Shown in pieces: positions 9,786-18,220 of a stretch of DNA of 64,000 nt; the stretch's first letter is position 1, and each line of letters opens with the position of its first letter. A program made the position numbers and the translations under genes. This DNA is from Pseudomonadota bacterium (GTDB lineage Bacteria > Pseudomonadota > Alphaproteobacteria > Acetobacterales > Acetobacteraceae), in the NCBI GenBank assembly GCA_021845985.1, contig JAJZES010000006.1, positions 62,001 through 126,000 of the forward strand, written 5' to 3'. The notes beneath the pieces are model-generated. The model did no database searches, was not told the origin of the DNA, and saw only the letters and a program-made list of their open reading frames with translations.

Positions 9786-11066
9786 TCAAGCCCCCGTAAA
9801 GCCATCTTTACGCTGCACCAGCCCGGCGGCGCGCGCGCCCGACAGAAACGCGCCGCCAACGGTGCCGGCCAGCCCGTCCATGCACCACGCTTCGCCGGCG
9901 ATAACGAGGCCGGCGCCGATCGGCGCAGCCATCGCCGCGCGTGCCGCCATGCAGCCCGGTCGGGCATAGGCGTAGGCGCCGAGGAAAGCCGGATTGGTCC
10001 CCCAGTCGCTCAGCACCGCCGGCCCCAGCGGCGGCGCGCCGCCGAGCAGCCGGGCCAGTTCGGCGCGCGCGAACGCCTCGGTCGCCGCCGGCCCTGCCGC
10101 CGCCAGCGCCCAGGCCGCCCGCCCGCCGAAGAAGCTGACGATGTGGTCCTGGCCGAGCGGGCGGGAAAAAAACATCGCCCGCTCGCCGGCATCGGCGACG
10201 CGATGATAGAGCGAGGTGCCGGCCGGCAGCAGCGGCGTCGGACCCGCGGCGATGCCCAGCTTGCTCAGCAACCCCATCGGCAGCCCGTCCAGCGCCGCCC
10301 GCGCCGCCTCGGGCAGCGCCGGCGTGAAGCCGATGCCACCGGCACGCAGCACCCCGGTCGAGACGGTGACGATGCAGGCGCCGGCGCTGTGCGTGCCGGC
10401 GCCGGTGGTGATCGCGACGCCGCCGCCCGGCCGGTCCCAGGCGACATGGCGCACCGGGGTCGCCAGATGCAGCGTCGCGGGCGGCGGCGCCAGCACCCGC
10501 GCGACCATCGCGCCGACGCCGCCGGCGACGGCCAGGTTGCCGCCGGTGAGTTCGTTGAGATGCCAGTCCTGCACGCTGAACTCGCGCGGATCGGCGGCGG
10601 CGATCAGGGTCGCTTGCCAGGTCTCGACCAGCGGCAGCCAGGGGTCGCCGCGCAGCCCGGCCACCGCCTCGGCGACGCTCGCATCCGGCCCGGCGGCGGC
10701 GCGAGCGCGGGCGAGGCGCTCGAAGCGCTCGCTGGTCGCCTGATAGGCGGCGAGCTCGGCCTCGGTCGCCGCCCAGCCGTCGAGCATGATGCGCCGCGTC
10801 CAGCTTCCCTCGGTCGCGCGCAGGCCGATGCCGGCGGCGCGCGCCAGCGGCGCCAGCGGGTTGCGGTCGGCGGCGTGCAGCCAGGAGGCGCCGAGGTCGA
10901 ACGGCGCGCCGCCCAGCGCCGCCGGATGGTCGGTGAAGGCGCGCCCGCCGATGCGTGGCAGCGCCTCGAACAGCACCGGCCGCCGCCCCGCCGCACGCAG
11001 CGCCGCCGCCGCCGACAGCCCGGCGACCCCGGCGCCGACGATGGCGACGTCAATGTCAAAGCTCAT
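9786..11066 (-). CDS. FAD-dependent amine oxidase / NAD(P)-binding oxidoreductase
   Basis: The 426-residue protein begins with a classic dinucleotide-binding fold (VAIVGAGVAGLSAAAAL, then an E at the strand-2 end) and the flavin amine oxidase motif GGRAFTDHP. It ends with the FAD-closing segment LVIAGEAWCMDGLAGTVGGAF. This matches the flavin-containing amine oxidase family (polyamine or monoamine oxidase type, PF01593). The substrate is unknown, and there is no signal peptide. Its ATG overlaps the yacG stop in an ATGA, making it the last member of the infA-maf-rng-yacG chain. This is an unexpected partner for translation and RNA genes. Confidence 0.82.
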   Translation of the reverse strand: MSFDIDVAIVGAGVAGLSAAAALRAAGRRPVLFEALPRIGGRAFTDHPAALGGAPFDLGASWLHAADRNPLAPLARAAGIGLRATEGSWTRRIMLDGWAATEAELAAYQATSERFERLARARAAAGPDASVAEAVAGLRGDPWLPLVETWQATLIAAADPREFSVQDWHLNELTGGNLAVAGGVGAMVARVLAPPPATLHLATPVRHVAWDRPGGGVAITTGAGTHSAGACIVTVSTGVLRAGGIGFTPALPEAARAALDGLPMGLLSKLGIAAGPTPLLPAGTSLYHRVADAGERAMFFSRPLGQDHIVSFFGGRAAWALAAAGPAATEAFARAELARLLGGAPPLGPAVLSDWGTNPAFLGAYAYARPGCMAARAAMAAPIGAGLVIAGEAWCMDGLAGTVGGAFLSGARAAGLVQRKDGFTGA

Positions 11067-11242
11067 GCGTCGTCCTCAACCGGCGGCACCGGCTCGCCGG
11101 GGATGCGGTAGGTCTCGGTCAACCAGCCGCCGAGGTCGCGGTCGGCGCAGCGCACGCTGCAGAACGGGCGGACCTGATGCACGGACGGCTTGCCGCAGAT
11201 CGGGCACGGCGCGGACGAACGGACGACAGCCACGCGGCTCAC
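11063..11242 (-). CDS. yacG: DNA gyrase inhibitor YacG (zinc-finger protein)
   Basis: YacG is a small zinc-finger protein that binds GyrB and inhibits gyrase. The reading frame gives 59 residues with the family pattern CPICGKPSVHQVRPFCSVRC followed by DRDLGGWLTETYRIPG. The four cysteines form the zinc site. The GTG start at 11242 overlaps the stop of the ribonuclease gene in a GTGA (11239-11242), and its own TGA overlaps the start of the amine oxidase. The family's usual size is 55-70 residues, so the frame is complete. Confidence 0.9.
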   Translation of the reverse strand: MSRVAVVRSSAPCPICGKPSVHQVRPFCSVRCADRDLGGWLTETYRIPGEPVPPVEDDA

Positions 11243-12372
11243 TCCTCGATATGCCAGCCGAGCGGCGCCAGCATTGCATCGGCCCGCAGCATGAGGGGTC
11301 GCCCGGCGCGGCGCGCAAGGTCTGCCCGCGCCACCGCGTCCTGCTCCAGCGCCCGCACCACATCGGGCGCGGCGCGCAGCACCGGGGCGCGGCGCGGATC
11401 GGCGGCGATCTCCGCCGCCAGCGCCCGCAGCGCCGCCAGACCCGCCGCATGCGGCCCGGCGAGCAGCTCGTGCAGCGGCGGATGCACCCGCCCGCGCACG
11501 ATCTCGGCCAGCCCGAGCGCGGTGAAGCCCAGCAGTTGCGGCCGCAGCGGATCGCCGGCCAGCGCCGCGGCGAGGTCCGGCCCGAGCGCCGCCCGCCGCC
11601 GCGGCGACAGCCCGGCGAAATCGACCAGAATGGCGCCCGACAGATTGCGCAGCCGCATCTGCCGGGCCAGACCGGGCAGTGCCGCGCGGTTGGCCGCCAC
11701 ATGCGCCGCCGCCTTGTCGCCGCGTCCGCCCGCCAGCGCCCCGAGATCGAGGTCGATCGCGGTCAGTGCCGGGGTCGGGAAGACATGCAGCCGCGCCCCG
11801 CCGGGCAGCGCCGCCTCGGTCTCGGCCAGCGCCGCCGCCTCGGCAGCCACCGTCTCGTCGAAGGCGCGCGCCACCAGCCGCACCCGCGCCCCCAGCGCCG
11901 GGCGCAGCAGGGCAACAAGGGCCGCGTCATCGGCCAGCACTGGCGCGGCCGGATGCAGCGCGGCGAGGCGCTGCACCGCGTCCGGCCCGCGCCGCAGCAG
12001 CGCCGGCGGGCCGCTGCCGGCCAGCGCCCGGTCGGCGTCGGACAGGCGCGCGGTCAGCCGTGGCCCCTTGCCGCCCTGCGCCGCACGGGTGACGCGCACC
12101 GCCAGGACGCTGCCCTCACTTGGTCGGCCGAGGCCCGATCTGCCGACGCCGGGCGTGGCCTCCGCCTCGGTGTCGGGCAGGAACCCGTCGGCGCCGCCGA
12201 TGGCGACGAAGCTGCCGGCCAGCGCCGGCAGCCGCGCGGTGATACGCCCGCGATGCAGGTCGCCGACGCCATCCGGCGCGCCCGGACGCCAGACGGCATA
12301 GTCCAGCAGCCCGTCCGCATCCACCGCCGCCACGCGCACCTCGCCCGGCGCGGCGGCGGCCAGGACGATCAT
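11239..12372 (-). CDS. rng: Ribonuclease E/G-type endoribonuclease
   Basis: This is a 377-residue RNase E/G catalytic-domain protein acting in RNA decay and processing. The N-terminal part contains the S1-type region (GDLHRGRITARLPALAGSFVAIGG). The catalytic DNase I-like region shows AIDLDLGALAG and AILVDFAGLS, which I align with the two metal-binding aspartates of E. coli RNase E (IDVN...IDF). It is shorter and more divergent than E. coli RNase G (about 490 residues), and it lacks the C-terminal degradosome scaffold of RNase E. The start at ATG 12372 is set by the four-base overlap with maf. The maf-rng-yacG order is standard in alphaproteobacteria, which supports the call. Confidence 0.85.
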   Translation of the reverse strand: MIVLAAAAPGEVRVAAVDADGLLDYAVWRPGAPDGVGDLHRGRITARLPALAGSFVAIGGADGFLPDTEAEATPGVGRSGLGRPSEGSVLAVRVTRAAQGGKGPRLTARLSDADRALAGSGPPALLRRGPDAVQRLAALHPAAPVLADDAALVALLRPALGARVRLVARAFDETVAAEAAALAETEAALPGGARLHVFPTPALTAIDLDLGALAGGRGDKAAAHVAANRAALPGLARQMRLRNLSGAILVDFAGLSPRRRAALGPDLAAALAGDPLRPQLLGFTALGLAEIVRGRVHPPLHELLAGPHAAGLAALRALAAEIAADPRRAPVLRAAPDVVRALEQDAVARADLARRAGRPLMLRADAMLAPLGWHIEE

Positions 12373-12935
12373 GCGATCGGGTAGCCGAGACCGCGCAGCA
12401 ATTGCGCCGTCTCGAACAACGGCAGGCCGACGACGTTGGAATAGCTGCCGGAGACGAAGCGGATATGCGCCGCGGCAAGCCCCTGGATGGCGTAGCCACC
12501 GGCCTTGCCGCGCCATTCACCGCTGGCCAGATAGGCGTCGATCTGGGGTGCGGTCAGCCGGGCGAAGGCAACGACGCTTTCGACCACCCGTTCACCCCGC
12601 CGCCCGCCGGGCGCCAGCAGCACGACGCAGGTGACCACCCGGTGCCGCCGGCCGGACAGCAGGGCAAGGCAGGTGCGCGCCTGATCCGCCGTTTCGGCTT
12701 TCGGCAGGATCCGCCGCCCGCAGCCGACGACGGTATCGGCGGCGAGCACGAAGGCGCCGCTGCCGGCGCCGGCAGCGGCCTTGGCGTGGGCCAGTCGCTG
12801 CGCCAACAGCCGCGGGATATCGCGGGGGTGCGGGGTTTCGTCGATGTCGGGCGCGAGCACGCGATCGGGGGTAATGCCGATCTGCGCCAGCAGGGCGAGC
12901 CGTCGCGCACTGGCCGAGGCGAGAACCAGCGTCAC
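12369..12935 (-). CDS. maf: Maf family nucleoside triphosphate pyrophosphatase
   Basis: Maf proteins hydrolyse non-canonical or methylated nucleoside triphosphates (house-cleaning enzymes) and have been linked to septum formation. The 188-residue product opens with the diagnostic [14 protein letters not shown] (S-x-S-x-R-R) and contains the substrate/metal motifs DIDET and AADTVV. It ends with [13 protein letters not shown] and [13 protein letters not shown], all conserved in the family. It overlaps infA at its start and rng at its end by four bases each. Confidence 0.95.
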   Translation of the reverse strand: MTLVLASASARRLALLAQIGITPDRVLAPDIDETPHPRDIPRLLAQRLAHAKAAAGAGSGAFVLAADTVVGCGRRILPKAETADQARTCLALLSGRRHRVVTCVVLLAPGGRRGERVVESVVAFARLTAPQIDAYLASGEWRGKAGGYAIQGLAAAHIRFVSGSYSNVVGLPLFETAQLLRGLGYPIA

Positions 12936-13150
12936 TTGAAGCGGAAGGTGATCCGGCCTTTGGACAGATCGTACGGGGTCATCTCGACATTGACCCGGTC
13001 GCCGGCCAGCACGCGGATGCGATTCTTGCGCATCTTGCCGCTGGTATGGGCGAGAATGACGTGCTCGTTGTCGAGTTTGACGCGGAACATCGCGTTGGGC
13101 AGCAGTTCCGTCACCGTCCCGCTGAACTCGATCATGTCTTCTTTGGACAT
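12932..13150 (-). CDS. infA: Translation initiation factor IF-1
   Basis: IF-1 binds the 30S A-site during initiation. The 72-residue protein ([20 protein letters not shown]..., ending GRITFRFK) is essentially the alphaproteobacterial consensus, a single S1/OB-fold domain. ATG 13150 is preceded by AAAGAGGG a few bases upstream. The TTG at 13153 is not needed. Its stop overlaps the maf start in an ATGA, so translation of maf is probably coupled to this highly expressed gene. Confidence 0.98.
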   Translation of the reverse strand: MSKEDMIEFSGTVTELLPNAMFRVKLDNEHVILAHTSGKMRKNRIRVLAGDRVNVEMTPYDLSKGRITFRFK

Positions 13151-13208
13151 CAACCCTCTTTACAAACCCGCCATGCGGGCCGGAACATGAGGGCCGGGCA
13201 ACGGCAGG

Positions 13209-14507
13209 TCAAGCCGCGCCGCCGCTCCCCAGACGCAGGGCGACACTGCGCGCGTGCGCGCCAAGCCCCTCCGCCTCGGCCAGCGCCACCGCGGCCGGGC
13301 CGATCCGCGCCAGCGCGGCGGCGTCGGCGGCGACCCAGGTGGTGCGCTTGAGGAAGTCATAGACCGACAATCCCGAGGCAAACCGCGCCGTCCGCCCGGT
13401 CGGCAGGACGTGGTTGGGGCCGGCGACATAGTCGCCCACCGCCTCCGGGGTGAAGGCGCCGAGGAACGCCGCACCGGCATGACGGATGCGTCCGAACAGG
13501 TGCTCCGGCTCCGCCACCATGATTTGCAAATGTTCGGGGGCGAGGCGATCAACCAGCCCCGCCGCCTCGTGCCAGTCGCGCACCACGATCACCGCGCCGT
13601 GGTCGCGCCAGGAGGCGCCGGCGATGGCGGCCCGCGGCAGCGTCGGCAGCTCGGCGGCCACCGCATCGGCCACCGCATCGGCGAACGTGGCGTCGTCGGT
13701 GATCAGGATGGATTGCGCCGCCTCGTCATGCTCGGCCTGCGCCAGCAGATCGACGGCGACGCGGCGCGGATCGTTCGCCGCGTCCGCCAGCACCACCACT
13801 TCCGAGGGTCCGGCAATGCTGTCGATGCCGACCCGGCCGAACACCTGCCGCTTCGCCTCGGCCACATAGGCGTTGCCCGGCCCGACGATCCGGTCCACCG
13901 GCGCCACCGTCGCGGTGCCGAAGGCCAGCGCCGCCACCGCCTGCGCCCCGCCGATGCGATAGATTTCCGACACCCCGGCCCGCCGCGCCGCTGCCAGCAC
14001 CAGCGGGTTGAGCGCCCCGCCCGGCGCCGGCACGCACATGGCGACGCGCCCGACGCCGGCCACCCGCGCCGGGATGGCGTTCATCAGCACCGAGGACGGA
14101 TAGGCCGCCTTGCCGCCGGGCACATACAGCCCGACCGCGTCGAGCGCCGTCCAGCGCAGGCCGAGCGTCACCCCCGCCGCGTCCTCAAGGCGCAGATCGT
14201 GCGGCATCTGCGCGCGATGGAACGCCTCGATGCGCCGCGCGGCAAGGTCGAGCGCCGCATGCAGCCGCTCCGGCACGGCGGCGACGGCGGCGTCGATCTC
14301 CTCGGCCGACAGGCGCAGCCGTTCGGCCGTCAGCGTGACATGGTCGAACCGCTCGGTCAGCGCGATCAGCGCCGCATCGCCGTGCGCCCGCACCTCGGCG
14401 ATGATCGCGGCGACCGGCACGCCGACATCCTGCACCGTGTCGCGGTCGGCCAGCAGGGCGGCGAAGCCGGCCGCGAACGCCGCCTCGCTGGTGACCAGCC
14501 GCCTCAT
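13209..14507 (-). CDS. hisD: Histidinol dehydrogenase
   Basis: HisD oxidises L-histidinol to L-histidine in two NAD-dependent steps, the last steps of histidine synthesis. The 432-residue length is typical. Recognisable segments are the GLYVPGGKAAYPSSVLMN glycine-rich stretch, YRIGGAQAVAALAFGT, VDRIVGPGNAYVAEAKR, DSIAGPSEVVVLAD and QAEHDEAAQSILIT (zinc-site residues). It is translated downstream of hisG through an ATGA overlap (14504-14507), and infA follows 58 bases later. Confidence 0.97.
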   Translation of the reverse strand: MRRLVTSEAAFAAGFAALLADRDTVQDVGVPVAAIIAEVRAHGDAALIALTERFDHVTLTAERLRLSAEEIDAAVAAVPERLHAALDLAARRIEAFHRAQMPHDLRLEDAAGVTLGLRWTALDAVGLYVPGGKAAYPSSVLMNAIPARVAGVGRVAMCVPAPGGALNPLVLAAARRAGVSEIYRIGGAQAVAALAFGTATVAPVDRIVGPGNAYVAEAKRQVFGRVGIDSIAGPSEVVVLADAANDPRRVAVDLLAQAEHDEAAQSILITDDATFADAVADAVAAELPTLPRAAIAGASWRDHGAVIVVRDWHEAAGLVDRLAPEHLQIMVAEPEHLFGRIRHAGAAFLGAFTPEAVGDYVAGPNHVLPTGRTARFASGLSVYDFLKRTTWVAADAAALARIGPAAVALAEAEGLGAHARSVALRLGSGGAA

Positions 14508-15211
14508 GCCGCCAGCGCCGCGCGGAATCGGGCGATCCAGCCGCCGATCGCCTCCGGCCGGGTTTTCAGCGCGGTGCGGTTGACGATCAGCCGGCTGGTG
14601 ACATGGGCGATCACTTCGGTCTCGGCCAGCCCGTTGGCGGCCAGCGTCGCCCCGGTCGCCACCAGATCGACGATCAGCCGGGCGAGGCCGAGGCTCGGCG
14701 CCAGCTCCATCGCCCCGTTGAGATGCACAATCTCCGCCTGGACGCCGCGCGCGGCGTAGTGGCGGCGGGCGATGGCGGGGTATTTTGTGGCCACCCGCAC
14801 CCGCGACCAGGTGCGCGGATCGTCGCTGCCCGCGGTCTCGCGCGGCTCGGCGACGGCGATGCGGCAGGCGCCGATGCCGAGATCGAGCGGGGCGTAGATC
14901 TCCGGGTAGTCGAACTCCATCAGCACGTCGGCGCCGCAGATGCCCAGCGCCGCGCCGCCGAAGGCAACGAAGGTGGCGACATCGAACGGGCGCACGCGCA
15001 CGAGATCGAGCGTCGGATCGTCGGTCGGGAAGCGCAGGCGGCGGCTGTCCTCATCAAGCAGGTCGGCGGCGGCGACGATGCCGGCGCGCGCGAACAGCGT
15101 GCCGCATTCCTTGAGAATGCGGCCCTTCGGCACGGCCATCACGATCGGCGCCGCGGCGTCTGGATCAGGCCCCTTTGGCTCCAGCGCGGCGACGCTGGCT
15201 TGAACGGTCAT
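14504..15211 (-). CDS. hisG: ATP phosphoribosyltransferase, short (HisZ-dependent) form
   Basis: HisG catalyses the committed step of histidine synthesis, joining ATP and PRPP. The 235-residue product has VPKGRILKECG near the start, LGICGADVLMEFD, and the PRPP-binding region LVATGATLAANGLAE. It lacks the C-terminal regulatory domain of the ~300-residue long form. It should therefore be the short form that needs the HisRS-like regulatory subunit HisZ, which is not in this window. An N-terminal extension of ~20 residues precedes the conserved core. Its stop overlaps the hisD start. Confidence 0.95.
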   Translation of the reverse strand: MTVQASVAALEPKGPDPDAAAPIVMAVPKGRILKECGTLFARAGIVAAADLLDEDSRRLRFPTDDPTLDLVRVRPFDVATFVAFGGAALGICGADVLMEFDYPEIYAPLDLGIGACRIAVAEPRETAGSDDPRTWSRVRVATKYPAIARRHYAARGVQAEIVHLNGAMELAPSLGLARLIVDLVATGATLAANGLAETEVIAHVTSRLIVNRTALKTRPEAIGGWIARFRAALAA

Positions 15212-15265
15212 CGTCCTGCTGCTCCAGCGCGGGGGGCCGTCCTACCACCGGGCGCAGGCGCCCCG

Positions 15266-15802
15266 CTATCCCCCCGTCACCGCGCGCGCCGCCGGCACCG
15301 CGCGGACGGTCAGCGCATCGTGCGACAGCGGCGCCGGCGCGACGATGAAGCCGTCGGTCGGATAGGCATGAATGCCGAGCGTCCCGCCTGGCGGATACCA
15401 GACCCGCACCAGCGACCAGTCGTTGCGCGCCGATACATCGACGACGCGCTGGTCCTCGTCCAGCTCCCCGCGCACCCAGTTGGCCGAGATGACATCAATG
15501 CGGCGCGCGTCGAGCACGCGCGACACCACCGAGACATGGCCGGAAGGCAGCCGCCCGGTCCGGCGGAACACCAGCACGCTGCCGACCGCGGGGCGGTGGC
15601 TGCGGGTATAGCGTCTGGCCGCCTCTGGCCACCAGTCGGCAGCATCGCCGGTCAGTTCGATCCCGGTCAGGGCGCGGGCGAACGGGGCGCAGGTCAGCCC
15701 GTCGAAGTGGCGCGCCGCGGTGAGGCCCGGCCCGGTGCGGGCGGCCGGCCCGGCACAGGCGGCGAGCAGCGGCAGGACCAGCAGAGCGGCGGCGCGGCGC
15801 AT
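15266..15802 (-). CDS. CHAP-domain lipoprotein (putative peptidoglycan amidase/peptidase)
   Basis: The 178-residue protein starts with a lipoprotein signal peptide (LLVLPLLAAC lipobox). A CHAP/NlpC-P60-like domain follows: the candidate nucleophile cysteine is in LTCAPFARALTG, the histidine in LPSGHVSVVS, and the polar third residue near ISANWVRG. CHAP enzymes cleave peptidoglycan cross-bridges or stem peptides. It is probably anchored in the inner or outer membrane facing the periplasm. It lies upstream of hisG with a 54-base gap. The divergent side (15803-15930) is noncoding and leads into the candidate small RNA. Confidence 0.72.
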   Translation of the reverse strand: MRRAAALLVLPLLAACAGPAARTGPGLTAARHFDGLTCAPFARALTGIELTGDAADWWPEAARRYTRSHRPAVGSVLVFRRTGRLPSGHVSVVSRVLDARRIDVISANWVRGELDEDQRVVDVSARNDWSLVRVWYPPGGTLGIHAYPTDGFIVAPAPLSHDALTVRAVPAARAVTGG

Positions 15803-15930
15803 GCCGCAGCTTGGCGCGCCCGGCGCCGTCGCGGCAAGCCAGTGCTAACGGAAAGGTGAACGGCGCGGGGGCTGCGCAGCCGCAACGTCACCCCATTAAC
15901 CCGATGGTGACGCTTGTGCGTGATCCTTGC

Positions 15931-16049
15931 GTCTGAGGCCGTTGGGTCGGCCTCGGACTCCCTCCCCCTCTGCAGTTTCGGGCTCAGGTCCGGGATTGGC
16001 GGACACTTTACGGGCGGCGCGCCGATTCGGCGAGCCGCCCGCTTTTTTT
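15931..16049 (+). ncRNA. Candidate small RNA with intrinsic terminator
   Basis: In the 257-base gap between recX and the CHAP gene (both minus strand), the plus strand has three ordered stem-loops. Stem 1 is 11 pairs with one G-U (15931-15941 with 15948-15958, loop TTGGGT). Stem 2 is GTCCG/CGGAC (15988-15992 with 16000-16004). Stem 3 (16011-16024 with 16028-16041) has 13 pairs and one mismatch and is followed by seven T residues (16043-16049), a textbook terminator. Between stems 1 and 2 lies an unpaired pyrimidine tract TCCCTCCCCCTC (15959-15970) complementary to Shine-Dalgarno sequences. No ORF or RBS fits this strand. The 5' end is set by stem 1; no convincing promoter was recognised. Confidence 0.5.
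16011..16049 (+). terminator. Rho-independent terminator
   Basis: CGGGCGGC-G-CGCCG (16011-16024), loop ATT, CGGCG-A-GCCGCCCG (16028-16041), then C and seven Ts. The T-tract is on the plus strand, so it ends plus-strand transcription, not recX. Confidence 0.8.
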
Positions 16050-16059
16050 GTCGCCTCGC

Positions 16060-16608
16060 TCAGGCGTCGCGCGCCGCCGCCAGCAGCGCCTCGGCGCGCT
16101 CCGCCGACATGCCGAGCGCGGCCAGCGCGGCGGCGCGGGTGAAGCCGGCGCGGGCGAAGGCGGCGCGCTCGCGCTGTTCGGTGCCTTCGGCCGCGGCGGC
16201 GCGCCGGAACGGCCCGAAGCGGCGGCGGCGGGCGAAGGCGACGGCGGCGGCCAGTTCCGCCGCGTCATCGGCCGGCAGCGCCGCACGCAGCACCTGCGCG
16301 TCGATGCCGCGCGCCGCCAGATGCGCCGCCGCCGCCTGCCGCGACCGCCCCGACCGGCGCAGCCGCCGCGCCCGTGTCTCGGCAAAGGCGGCATCATCGA
16401 CCGCCCCCGCCGCCGCCAGCCGCGCCACCAGCGCCCGCACCACGCCGCGCAGCGCGGCCAGCTCGCTGACACCGGCGGCGCGCGCCCAGCGATCGACCCG
16501 CCGGTCGAGCGCACGGGTCAGCGTCGCCCGCGTCGCCGCGTATCGGGCGAGATAGGTCAGGGCTGCCTCATGCAGTTCGGCCTCGGTCGGCGCCGGCATC
16601 GTCTCCAT
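16060..16608 (-). CDS. recX: RecX family regulatory protein
   Basis: RecX proteins bind RecA filaments and limit their extension. The 182-residue, Arg/Ala-rich product has the family's repeated three-helix units: AALTYLARYAATRATLTRALDRRV at the start, AVDDAAFAETRARRLRRSGRS in the middle (the conserved DD..FA...A..R..G.. pattern), and a C-terminal ALGMSAERAEALL. METM at 16608 and MPAP nine bases later are both possible starts; a GGAG lies just before the second. recA is not adjacent. The divergence of the family in alphaproteobacteria makes this a confident family call only. Confidence 0.82.
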   Translation of the reverse strand: METMPAPTEAELHEAALTYLARYAATRATLTRALDRRVDRWARAAGVSELAALRGVVRALVARLAAAGAVDDAAFAETRARRLRRSGRSRQAAAAHLAARGIDAQVLRAALPADDAAELAAAVAFARRRRFGPFRRAAAAEGTEQRERAAFARAGFTRAAALAALGMSAERAEALLAAARDA

Positions 16609-16644
16609 CGGCCAAGCTTGCCACCGAAGCCGGCGCGGCGAAAC

Positions 16645-18081
16645 TCAGCCGCCGAACAGCCGGCGCAGCGCCGCCAGCAGACCCGTTCGCGGTGGCGCGG
16701 CCGGCGGCGGCGGCGGTGCATCGCGCAGGATCTCCCACGCCCGGGTCGGCGGCGGACGGGCGGGGACGACCGGCACGGCGAAGGCGACGCACCAGTTGAA
16801 GAGCGGATAGGGGCGGCCGACCAGTTCGGGCAGGTTGGCCTCCGGGTAATGGCCGGTGCCGGCCGCATAATCGTAACAGTCTGCCGCCATGTCGGGATCG
16901 CTGTCATGCAGCGCGCCACGCCCGCCGCAGGTCTGGTCGGCATAGCGCAGCGTCACCGCGCCCGCGGCGGCGCGGCCGAGGCTGATCGCCACCGCGTCCG
17001 GCCCGGCCAGTTCGACGCCGGCGATCGGCACATCGCCCAGCCCATCGACCACCGAAAAACCGCGCCGCGGCGGCTCGCCGAACGCCTGGCCGATCAGCGG
17101 CCGGCCCCAGCGCAGCGGCGGCACCGGGACATGAAAGCGCACCAGCAGCGCCTGCCCGGCCAGTTCCGCGGCGAGCGGATGCAGCGGCCGCCATGCCTCG
17201 CCGAGCGTCAGCACCCGGTGCAGCACCTTGCCGAACTGCGCGCCGAGCCAGCGATAGCCGTTGGCGTCGAGATGGCCGCCCTTCTCCGTTACCGGATAAT
17301 GCGGCGCCACCATGTAGCAGCCGGGCAGGCTGAGCGCGCAGTCGAGCTGCGCCTGCGGCACCGATTGGCTCGGGCTGGCATAGCTGCCGCCGGTTTGATA
17401 GAGAAACATTGCCGGCGGCGGCGCCGCGCCGGCCAGCGCCGCCGCATCGGCGTAGAAACGACGCAGCAGCGCGGCATAGGCGGCGGTGTCGCGGGTGCCG
17501 CCGTCCAGCCCCCAGTTGTTGTGCTCGCCCTGCAGCAGCAGCAGGGCGGTGACGCCGTAGCTCAGCCCCGCCGCCGCCGCGGTCTGCCGGGCCAAAGCGA
17601 TGCAGCCGCGCAGCCGGTTGAACAACTCGGGCGAGGCGCCCTGCGACAGCGCCTCCAGCGTCCGCCCGCCGGTGCCGCAGGAACTGGCCAGCAGACGCTG
17701 CCGCCCGATCACGGCGCCGCCGACCAGTTGCCGGCCGCGCCAAGTATTGAGTGCCCCCTCCAGCACCGTCTCGCCGACCGCGATCGAGCCGCGCGGCAGG
17801 GCGGCAACCTCCGCCGGCGTCAGCAGCGCGCCGGTGAAAATGTCCTGCACCGTGGCGCGCAACGGCCGGAACGCGGCGGCGCCGGTCGGCTGCCAGTCCG
17901 GGCTGTCGTCGCGCAGCGGCCGCACGCTGTCGCCGAGCATCAGCGAATCATGCGGCTGGGCCTGCGACAGCGCCGGCCAACCTTCGTAGCCGTTGGACAG
18001 CGACTGGCCATAGGCAAGCACATGATTGATGTCGCGATCGGGCCGGGCGGTGGGCGTCGGGCGCGGCGCGGAAGCAGCCAT
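16645..18081 (-). CDS. SGNH-type esterase, sialate O-acetylesterase-like
   Basis: The 478-residue protein shows the two blocks of the SASA/SGNH esterase family: AYGQSLSNGYEG near residue 25 (block I, nucleophile serine in GQS) and LLLQGEHNNWG (the QGE..N block). A late TEKGGHLDANGYRWLGAQ probably holds the catalytic histidine. Family members remove O-acetyl groups from sugars such as sialic acid or xylan. There is no signal peptide, and no sialic-acid genes are nearby, so the substrate is open. ATG 18081 has a strong GGAAGG site 6 bases upstream. A longer in-frame start at 18216 is not supported. The C-terminal ~130 residues form a beta-rich accessory region and a proline-rich linker. Confidence 0.68.
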   Translation of the reverse strand: MAASAPRPTPTARPDRDINHVLAYGQSLSNGYEGWPALSQAQPHDSLMLGDSVRPLRDDSPDWQPTGAAAFRPLRATVQDIFTGALLTPAEVAALPRGSIAVGETVLEGALNTWRGRQLVGGAVIGRQRLLASSCGTGGRTLEALSQGASPELFNRLRGCIALARQTAAAAGLSYGVTALLLLQGEHNNWGLDGGTRDTAAYAALLRRFYADAAALAGAAPPPAMFLYQTGGSYASPSQSVPQAQLDCALSLPGCYMVAPHYPVTEKGGHLDANGYRWLGAQFGKVLHRVLTLGEAWRPLHPLAAELAGQALLVRFHVPVPPLRWGRPLIGQAFGEPPRRGFSVVDGLGDVPIAGVELAGPDAVAISLGRAAAGAVTLRYADQTCGGRGALHDSDPDMAADCYDYAAGTGHYPEANLPELVGRPYPLFNWCVAFAVPVVPARPPPTRAWEILRDAPPPPPAAPPRTGLLAALRRLFGG

Positions 18082-18116
18082 GCAATCCTTCCTTTGGTCC
18101 AGGGTGCCTGCATGGT

Positions 18117-18145
18117 TTGACGCGGCGGCGGGCACGCCGCATTGT
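18117..18145 (+). promoter_or_regulatory. Candidate sigma-70 promoter for argD-argF
   Basis: TTGACG (18117-18122), a 17-base spacer and CATTGT (18140-18145) lie about 75 bases upstream of the argD start, in the 139-base divergent gap with the esterase gene. The -35 is strong and the -10 weak. Confidence 0.35.
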
Positions 18146-18220
18146 CCCCGCCCTCCCGCAACCGTCCGCGCAGGGGCGCGGATGCTCGCAGTTCGGGAGC
18201 AGCAGGACAATGACACGGCA

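Noticed and set aside
16011-16049. Strong terminator read as the recX terminator
   Set aside because: The T-tract is on the plus strand and precedes the stem when read in the direction of recX transcription.
15914-16555. Plus-strand frame covering the small RNA candidate and recX
   Set aside because: The product is a low-complexity Ala/Arg/Ser string, and the recX frame on the other strand has family motifs.
18026-18220. Upstream extension of argD
   Set aside because: The added residues have no counterpart in ArgD, and the region holds a plausible promoter and the esterase start.
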